Shown in pieces: positions 27,481-32,487 of a DNA stretch of 32,487 bases (the first letter of the stretch is position 1; every line of letters starts with the position of its first letter). This DNA is from Ignavibacteriaceae bacterium (GTDB lineage: Bacteria > Bacteroidota > Ignavibacteria > Ignavibacteriales > Ignavibacteriaceae), in NCBI GenBank assembly GCA_013042995.1, contig JABDPB010000092.1, positions 1 through 32,487 on the forward strand. The letters run 5' to 3'. A program made the translations under genes and the position numbers. A model generated the notes under the pieces. The model saw only the letters and a program-made list of their open reading frames with translations, did no database searches and had not been told where the DNA came from.

Positions 27481-28236
27481 CAAATTCTGCTTTAAAGTTG
27501 CTGTTGTATCACCAAAAGTTAGTCTACCTGATAAAATAATATCTAACAGTACGCTGCTACCATCCATTTTAACAATACCGATTTCTTCAGCAAACCAAAT
27601 GTATGCAGAAAATCTTTGTGCAGGTTGACTTACATCTGTGGCTATATCTAAATCATACTTTATTTTTTCTGCAGTAACTGAATTTGCACCTGTTTCTAAA
27701 TTTAATGTTAAGCTTTCGCTTGATACATAGTATCCGTTTATATCTATTGGACTAAAACTAATACCAGGCTGTAAATTTACCTCTATTCTAAACACGGGCC
27801 AGATGCTTCCTGCTGCAAGTGGATTAAGCAGCAGCCGCATTTCATCTTGCAGAGCAATTAAATTTCTGAGTGAATCCGGCACAAGACTTAAAAAACCTGT
27901 AGTATCAATAAAATAGAAAACTCCGGTATCTGTTCTTCTGAAATAAGAAATGCTCTCTGTAATGCTGCTTCCATCATCAATTGAATCTTTTTGTTCTCTG
28001 TATTCTACTACGTTAATTTCAATCTCATCGCCGTAAAAAACATATCGAGTTGAAGTATTTGTTGCACCACTGGAATCACTTCGTTGAACATTGAATTTAT
28101 AAGTAGTTGCCATTCCACCGGGATAGTAATTTTTTAAGTTTTGATTGGGAGGATTTGTTGAATTATCCGATGCACAATAATTAAGAGTTAAAACGAAAGT
28201 AGCTGAAATTAAAACAAATAAACTTTTTTTTATCAT
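27460..28236 (-). CDS. Putative lipoprotein of unknown function
   Basis: 258 residues. The N-terminus has a signal peptide (KKSLFVLISATFVLTLNYC) ending at a cysteine followed by ASDNSTNPP, like a lipoprotein. The lipobox LNYC lacks the usual small residue at -1, so lipidation is probable, not certain. The rest is beta-rich with acidic, threonine-serine stretches. No domain is recognised. It is the last gene of the rhomboid-to-RdgB operon, starting 3 bases after rdgB ends, and its final 21 bases overlap ubiE head-on, leaving no room for separate terminators. Confidence 0.7.
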   Translation of the reverse strand: MIKKSLFVLISATFVLTLNYCASDNSTNPPNQNLKNYYPGGMATTYKFNVQRSDSSGATNTSTRYVFYGDEIEINVVEYREQKDSIDDGSSITESISYFRRTDTGVFYFIDTTGFLSLVPDSLRNLIALQDEMRLLLNPLAAGSIWPVFRIEVNLQPGISFSPIDINGYYVSSESLTLNLETGANSVTAEKIKYDLDIATDVSQPAQRFSAYIWFAEEIGIVKMDGSSVLLDIILSGRLTFGDTTATLKQNLLNFEIK

Positions 28237-28239
28237 TAA

Positions 28240-28821
28240 TTACTCACTAATACAAATTTTCAATTGATCGAATGCTTTAAAGCGATGGCTGATTCTATTT
28301 TTAATTTGTGAATCTAGCTCAGCCATTGTTTGATTGTGACCAGAAGGGACAAATAGCGGATCGTATCCAAAGCCGTTTGTTCCTCTTGGAGCCTTGATTA
28401 TTTCACCATAAACTTCGCCAATTGCTGTGAAAAAATCAGTGCCAAAACAATAGACTGCTGCACAAACAAACTTAGCTCTATGGGGCTGCAGAAATTCTTC
28501 TAAATTTTTTAACAACTTTAAATTATTTTCGTCATCTGTTGCTGAACCACCAGCATATCGCGCAGAATATACACCTGGTTCACCGTTTAACTGTTCAACT
28601 GATAGTCCAGAGTCATCTGCGATAACCGGCATTTTATATATTTTGTATATTTCTTCAGCTTTAATTTTAGCATTTTCTTCAAATGTGCTTCCGGTTTCTT
28701 CAATTTCAACTGTGTAATCTATATCGTTAAGCGATAATATCTGCAAATTTAATCCGCTTAGAATTTTACGAACTTCCTTTACCTTGCCCTCATTTTTTGA
28801 TGCAAAAATTATTCTTTTCAT
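28240..28821 (-). CDS. rdgB: XTP/dITP diphosphatase (non-canonical purine NTPase)
   Basis: 193 residues. Hydrolyses ITP, dITP and XTP to monophosphates, keeping deaminated purines out of DNA and RNA. Substrate loop ASKNEGKVKEV (7-17), catalytic ADDSGL (68-73) with Asp69/Asp70, GEPGVYSARYAGG, GFGYDPLFVP and the C-terminal ISHRFKAF are all present. The ATG overlaps the TGA of the deaminase gene by 4 bases. It sits in a purine-cleaning neighbourhood with that deaminase. Confidence 0.97.
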   Translation of the reverse strand: MKRIIFASKNEGKVKEVRKILSGLNLQILSLNDIDYTVEIEETGSTFEENAKIKAEEIYKIYKMPVIADDSGLSVEQLNGEPGVYSARYAGGSATDDENNLKLLKNLEEFLQPHRAKFVCAAVYCFGTDFFTAIGEVYGEIIKAPRGTNGFGYDPLFVPSGHNQTMAELDSQIKNRISHRFKAFDQLKICISE

Positions 28822-30164
28822 TTAATTCGCTTCAGAAGATCTCCTAATTCCTGTTTGCCATCGGATACAATCTCTTTTCTATCATAAATTTGTGACTGAC
28901 TGTCCAACACTTTCCAATCACCGCCAATCATTACACATTTTACATTTCGTTGGTTAGAAGAAAATACTACATTCGAATAAACATTTTTTTCATCTAAAGA
29001 GTTCATTGGCGTATTTAAATCCAGCAAAACAAGATCTGCCATTTTTCCAATTTCAATACTGCCGGTTTCTTCATCTAAATGAAGAGCTTTTGCTCCATCT
29101 ATTGTTGCCATTCTAAAAATTTTTAGAGCACTCATTACCTCAGGTCCATAAATTGGTTTTTGTACAAGCGAAGCTAACCTCATTTCATTAAAAATACTCA
29201 GGTTATTATTGCACGGGGCGCCATCAGCACCGAGTGAGACGGATATACCCTCATTTAAGTATTCAGGGATAGGTGCAATTCCAGAGCCCAATTTTAAATT
29301 TGCGGATGGACAATGTGCAACTCTTGTTTTATTTTCTTTTAAAATATCTTTCTCATTCTGATTTGTGTGTACACAATGTGCAAGTATTGTATAATCATCC
29401 AATAAATTCAGTGAATCAAAATATTCTATATTTTCTTTTCGAAATCTTTTTCTCACTTCTTCAACTTCAATTTTATTTTCAGATGAATGAGTATGATAAA
29501 GACTTCCGGGAAAATCTTTCACAATTTCCTTTGTTTCTTTAAGAAGTTCTTCAGTGCAGGAAAGTACGAAGCGCGGTGCAAAAGCATATTTAATTTTTCC
29601 TTCATTCGAATTATGATAATTTTTTACAAGCTGAATAACATCCTTAAGTTCATCATTTGTTGATGATTTAAATTCCGGCATCAGATCGTTTTGATCAATC
29701 ATACATTTGCCGGAGAAACCACGGATTCCTGCTTTCATCATTTCAGAAAAAACAACCTCCTGATATCGTAGAGTTCCCATGTCACAAATTGTCGTTGTCC
29801 CGCTCAAGAGTAATTCGTTTAAACCCAATTTACACGACTGCCGAAGTGAATTTGTATCGTGCGCGTTTTCAAAGGGAAAAATTCGATATTTAAGCCAGTC
29901 CAAAAGCGGCAGTTCCTCGGCAAGTCCCCTGAACAAAGTTTGGCAAAGATGCACGTGTGTTTGAACAAATCCCGGAATAAGAGTGTATTCAGGATAATCA
30001 AAAACGTCACTGTAATTTTCTTTTTGTATTTCAGCAAAAGGAATAAATGCTGAAATTTTCCCCTTATTAATTTCTAGTGCAGTATTTTCAAAAATTGTAT
30101 TTGCTTCATCTGCACAAACAATTTTTCCAGCTATGATTAATTGTTTGCTCATATTACTTTTCAT
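28818..30164 (-). CDS. Amidohydrolase, MtaD-type adenosine derivative deaminase
   Basis: Up to 448 residues. This metal-dependent amidohydrolase resembles 5-methylthioadenosine/S-adenosylhomocysteine or 5'-deoxyadenosine deaminases (TrzA/AtzA group). PGFVQTHVHLCQTLFRG gives metal ligands His70 and His72 and ends with the group's FRG motif. HTHSSEN carries the next histidine, LAHCV another, and GADGAPCNN the conserved Asp. MADLVLLDLN near the end is typical of the second beta domain. Two starts are possible: 30164 overlaps the previous gene by 11 bases, while the ATG at 30152 leaves a 1-base gap and begins MSKQLIIAGKIV, as family members do. I favour the latter slightly. Substrate is inferred, not certain. 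Confidence 0.9.
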   Translation of the reverse strand: MKSNMSKQLIIAGKIVCADEANTIFENTALEINKGKISAFIPFAEIQKENYSDVFDYPEYTLIPGFVQTHVHLCQTLFRGLAEELPLLDWLKYRIFPFENAHDTNSLRQSCKLGLNELLLSGTTTICDMGTLRYQEVVFSEMMKAGIRGFSGKCMIDQNDLMPEFKSSTNDELKDVIQLVKNYHNSNEGKIKYAFAPRFVLSCTEELLKETKEIVKDFPGSLYHTHSSENKIEVEEVRKRFRKENIEYFDSLNLLDDYTILAHCVHTNQNEKDILKENKTRVAHCPSANLKLGSGIAPIPEYLNEGISVSLGADGAPCNNNLSIFNEMRLASLVQKPIYGPEVMSALKIFRMATIDGAKALHLDEETGSIEIGKMADLVLLDLNTPMNSLDEKNVYSNVVFSSNQRNVKCVMIGGDWKVLDSQSQIYDRKEIVSDGKQELGDLLKRIK

Positions 30165-30507
30165 GTTCGTTCAATATTTCTCCCATTACTTCAAACGCAT
30201 ATCTTAAATGAGGGATTACAATCGAACCTCCAACAACCAGCGCTACATTAAAAGTTTCGTACAATTCTTCTTTAGTTGCACCTTCAGAAATTGCGCGATC
30301 AATATGATAAAATATACAATCATTGCAGCGCAGAACCATTGAGGAGGACAAGCCCATTAGTTCTTTTGTTTTGGCATTTAGAGCACCGTCAATGTAAGCT
30401 TTATTATCAAGCGCAAAGAATTTATTAAAGTCTCTAAAACCAGAATTTAAAATCTTTTCATTCATCTCCAATCTGTACTTTCTGGTTCGCGGAACTGATT
30501 TTTTCAT
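30154..30507 (-). CDS. Carboxymuconolactone decarboxylase (AhpD-like) family protein
   Basis: 117 residues, one CMD domain. LRCNDCIFYHIDRAISEG carries the CxxC...H triad (Cys61, Cys64, His68) of the AhpD-like thiol-active subgroup, not the metal-free decarboxylases. GATKEELYETFNVALVVGG is the usual following helix. It may act as a peroxidase partner or thiol-disulfide protein; the real substrate is unknown. AGAAGGGATAAAT before the ATG gives a fair Shine-Dalgarno sequence. It lies 15 bases after the rhomboid gene and 1 base before, or overlapping, the deaminase gene. Confidence 0.92.
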   Translation of the reverse strand: MKKSVPRTRKYRLEMNEKILNSGFRDFNKFFALDNKAYIDGALNAKTKELMGLSSSMVLRCNDCIFYHIDRAISEGATKEELYETFNVALVVGGSIVIPHLRYAFEVMGEILNEHEK

Positions 30508-30522
30508 ATTTATCCCTTCTGA

Positions 30523-31182
30523 TTAAATATCAAACTTATTTTTTTCAGGATCATAAGAAACTTCCAGATCATCAACATTAAAATCGTCAGGCTCATCCTC
30601 CCAATCATATTTTTTTGCAGGTGGATCTACATTTCTAAATATAAAAGCTGCTAATAAGCCTGTAAAAGCACCAAGTGAATGTGATTCCCAGGATATACCT
30701 TTAAGCCCGGGCAACATGCCCCAAATAATTCCACCGTAAAGAAATGTAATTATCAATGCAAGTACAATTGATGTATTATCTTTTCTAAACAAGCCGCTAA
30801 AAAATAAAAAACTTACAAATCCGTAAACAATCCCACTCGCACCAATGTGATAAACCTGTCGTGCAAAAATCCAAACAAGAATTCCTGTTAGCAAATAAAT
30901 AAAAACAAACAAGAAAAAAGAAATACGCGGGTAGAAAAACAATATTATCCAGCCAAGAACAATTAAAGGAAAGGTATTAGATATTAAATGGGAAAAATCA
31001 CCATGAATCAAGGGTGCAGTAACTATGCCCAGCAAACCTGCAAGATTACGTGGTAGTAATCCCATTCTGAAAAGCTCAAAATCAAGAATGATGGAACCTA
31101 TATGGACTATCCAGAGAAGAACCGGGAAAATAAGTGGAATTAAAAAAGCTTTTATTACTTTTTCATTTTTGCGAGCACGCAC
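30523..31182 (-). CDS. Rhomboid family intramembrane serine protease
   Basis: 219 residues, six membrane helices. The dyad is Ser117 in GASGIVYG and His168 in SHSLGAF; HGDFSHLISN supplies the oxyanion helix pair His65/Asn69. The C-terminal 35 residues are acidic and outside the membrane. The start is GTG at 31182: an in-frame TAA lies at 31189-31191 on the minus strand, with no ATG between. It is the first gene of a five-gene minus-strand operon with CMD, deaminase, rdgB and lipoprotein. Substrates are unknown. The 103-base region upstream is shared with a divergent barrel gene. Confidence 0.93.
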   Translation of the reverse strand: MRARKNEKVIKAFLIPLIFPVLLWIVHIGSIILDFELFRMGLLPRNLAGLLGIVTAPLIHGDFSHLISNTFPLIVLGWIILFFYPRISFFLFVFIYLLTGILVWIFARQVYHIGASGIVYGFVSFLFFSGLFRKDNTSIVLALIITFLYGGIIWGMLPGLKGISWESHSLGAFTGLLAAFIFRNVDPPAKKYDWEDEPDDFNVDDLEVSYDPEKNKFDI

Positions 31183-31285
31183 AATAAATTATTTCGTTAT
31201 TTTTTTGCGATGATTTTACTATTATAGAACTTGTAAATTTCTAAATAAAAGTATACTCAATATTTAAATATAAAGTAAAATTGAT

Positions 31286-32137
31286 ATGATAAAATCCAAA
31301 ATAAAAACCGCGCAAATAATATTTATAATTTTTATTGTAATCGGCTTAGCCATTCAGCCTGTCTGGGCGGGTGCCTGGACACAGAAAAAAGGCGGTGGAT
31401 ACTATAAACTGGATTTCCGTTACGTAAGCGGTACTAATATTTATACACCCAACGGGGAAAAGATACCGATACCAAAATTTACGGATATGACAGTAGGCGC
31501 TTTTGGTTCTTACGGATTTACAAATGAGTTTACAGGATTTATAGGGGCAGCACTTTTTAAATCAATTAAGCTTGATACGACATCTACAGCTTTCGGATCG
31601 GAGACTGAACTGAGTGGTTTTGGCGATATTGCTGGAGGTGTAAAATACAGATTTGCAAAATTTGACAATTCTGTTGTAAGTGGAAAACTGATATTAGTCT
31701 TACCAACCGGTAAATCAGAACCTGACAGCGGGCTGTGGATTGGAAGCAATGATTTTCATCAAATAATAGGAGTTGAATACGGGCATTCGTTATATCCAAT
31801 ACCAGCTTATTTAAATGCTGGTGTTTCCTTTAGCAACAGAACTAACGGTTTTTCCGATCACTTTAACTACGCAGTTGAAGCGGGTTACAAGTTCTTAAAG
31901 AATCTATCTTTAATAGTAAGATTTCACGGTCAGCTAACCTTTGAGAATGGTGATGAAAATGTATACGGGGGCTTTGGTATTTTCTCAAATAACCAGCAAT
32001 TTATAGCTTACAATGCAGAACTGATTTATAAGTTTACAGATAATATTGGAATTAAAGGATACTATGAAAGTGGAGGTGCCGGAAAAAATATTATCTCGGC
32101 GCCTGTAATAAATGTTGGAATGTTTTTTACTAACTAG
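31286..32137 (+). CDS. Outer-membrane beta-barrel protein, phenol-MetA-pathway/transporter-like
   Basis: 283 residues. A signal peptide with predicted cleavage after PVWA (residue 28) is followed by GAWTQKKGGGYYKLDF, the start typical of the MetA-pathway of phenol degradation (SphA-like) outer-membrane family. Alternating strands with aromatic ends continue to a C-terminal VINVGMFFT. GGVKYRFAKF and LPTGKSEPDSG are further family-like patterns. Family members are predicted channels; most have no proven substrate, and the name should not be taken as proof of phenol use. Confidence 0.78.
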   Translation: MIKSKIKTAQIIFIIFIVIGLAIQPVWAGAWTQKKGGGYYKLDFRYVSGTNIYTPNGEKIPIPKFTDMTVGAFGSYGFTNEFTGFIGAALFKSIKLDTTSTAFGSETELSGFGDIAGGVKYRFAKFDNSVVSGKLILVLPTGKSEPDSGLWIGSNDFHQIIGVEYGHSLYPIPAYLNAGVSFSNRTNGFSDHFNYAVEAGYKFLKNLSLIVRFHGQLTFENGDENVYGGFGIFSNNQQFIAYNAELIYKFTDNIGIKGYYESGGAGKNIISAPVINVGMFFTN

Positions 32138-32171
32138 TTAAAAGCTGTCATTCAATATCTTCTTATACTAA

Positions 32172-32216
32172 AAGCCTCATCCTAATTGATTTAGGGAAGG
32201 AGCTTATTTGTTTTTT
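32172..32216 (+). terminator. Imperfect hairpin plus T-run after the barrel gene
   Basis: AAGCCTCATCCTAA and TTTAGGGAAGGAGCTT form an imperfect stem around a 4-base loop, followed by ATTTG and six Ts. It lies between two convergent genes, 34 bases after the barrel gene stop, and probably ends that transcript. Confidence 0.5.
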
Positions 32217-32258
32217 AGCCTTTAAGAACTATTTGATCAACATTTATCCGCTGAAATG

Positions 32259-32487
32259 CTAACGAAGGAGAATCATCTTCTTGGTTTCAGTATAGCTTCC
32301 CGCAATTAGTGTGTACAAATAAATACCACTTGCAAGGGAAGAGGCATTAAACTCCACTTCATAATTTCCGGAATACTTTTGTTCATCAACAAGTGTAGCA
32401 ACTTTATTCCCTAGGACATCATAAACTTTCAGGGAAACGTGAATGTCACTCTGAGGCTCTCGCCGAGTTACGGTGGGAACTTTATAC
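32259..32487 (-). CDS. T9SS C-terminal sorting domain, end of a secreted protein cut by window edge
   Basis: The minus strand reads an open frame from the window edge to TAG at 32259-32261, about 75 residues. It contains VSLKVYDVLGNKVATLVDEQ, then YSGNYEVEFNASSLASGIY and ends YTETKKMILLR, the Por/T9SS type A sorting tail of the Ignavibacteria type. The body of the protein lies outside, so its function is unknown. The stretch before the tail (TRREPQSDIH) is encoded by unusually GC-rich DNA. Confidence 0.92.
   Translation of the reverse strand, partial: YKVPTVTRREPQSDIHVSLKVYDVLGNKVATLVDEQKYSGNYEVEFNASSLASGIYLYTLIAGSYTETKKMILLR

Overview
The window is AT-rich chromosomal DNA, most likely from a member of the Ignavibacteria (Ignavibacteriota, Bacteroidota/Chlorobi side of the tree). 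Two proteins end in type IX secretion (Por) C-terminal sorting domains, and the truncated one at the right edge has the LKVYDVLGNKVATLV-type tail typical of that group. Most genes lack a Shine-Dalgarno sequence, several start with TTG or GTG, and menaquinone, shikimate and purine housekeeping genes are of gram-negative type with outer-membrane barrels. I see no rRNA, tRNA, CRISPR array, phage or insertion sequence; this is core chromosome rich in signalling genes.

Region 1 (1-7112, minus strand) is a compact partner-switching operon. In order of transcription it encodes a membrane GAF-PP2C phosphatase, a STAS anti-sigma antagonist, an RsbW-type HATPase kinase, a soluble GAF-PP2C phosphatase, and a PDZ-membrane-GAF-PP2C phosphatase cut only a few codons before its end by the window edge. 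Three phosphatases with different sensory fronts therefore sit with one kinase and one STAS protein, and no cognate sigma factor is present. Region 2 (7328-9932) holds an ECF sigma factor and its transmembrane anti-sigma factor (minus strand), with a candidate ECF-type promoter placed so that the sigma mRNA would be leaderless. A second, single-gene STAS protein with its own terminator lies divergently.

Region 3 (10037-17701): purA, an orphan histidine kinase, a 433-base gap with two hairpins, aroK-aroB, an outer-membrane barrel protein and a PpiD-like periplasmic folding factor with a clear terminator. Region 4 (17929-24779): a Crp/Fnr regulator with an FNR-type recognition helix, a PHP phosphoesterase, a PorZ-like two-propeller protein with a T9SS tail, an ABC-F ATPase, and a convergent ROK sugar kinase. 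A perfect TTGAT-N4-ATCAA palindrome lies between the ROK gene and rsmA, which is the site expected for the regulator encoded about 6 kb away.

Region 5 (24895-32487): rsmA, a PAP2/IPC-synthase-like membrane phosphatase and ubiE/menG on plus; then a tight minus-strand operon of rhomboid protease, CMD/AhpD-like protein, MtaD-type deaminase, RdgB and a putative lipoprotein; then an outer-membrane barrel protein and the end of a T9SS-secreted protein. Intergenic stretches not listed separately (7113-7327, 17702-17928, 31183-31285) are AT-rich promoter-type spacers in which I see no further gene or structure.
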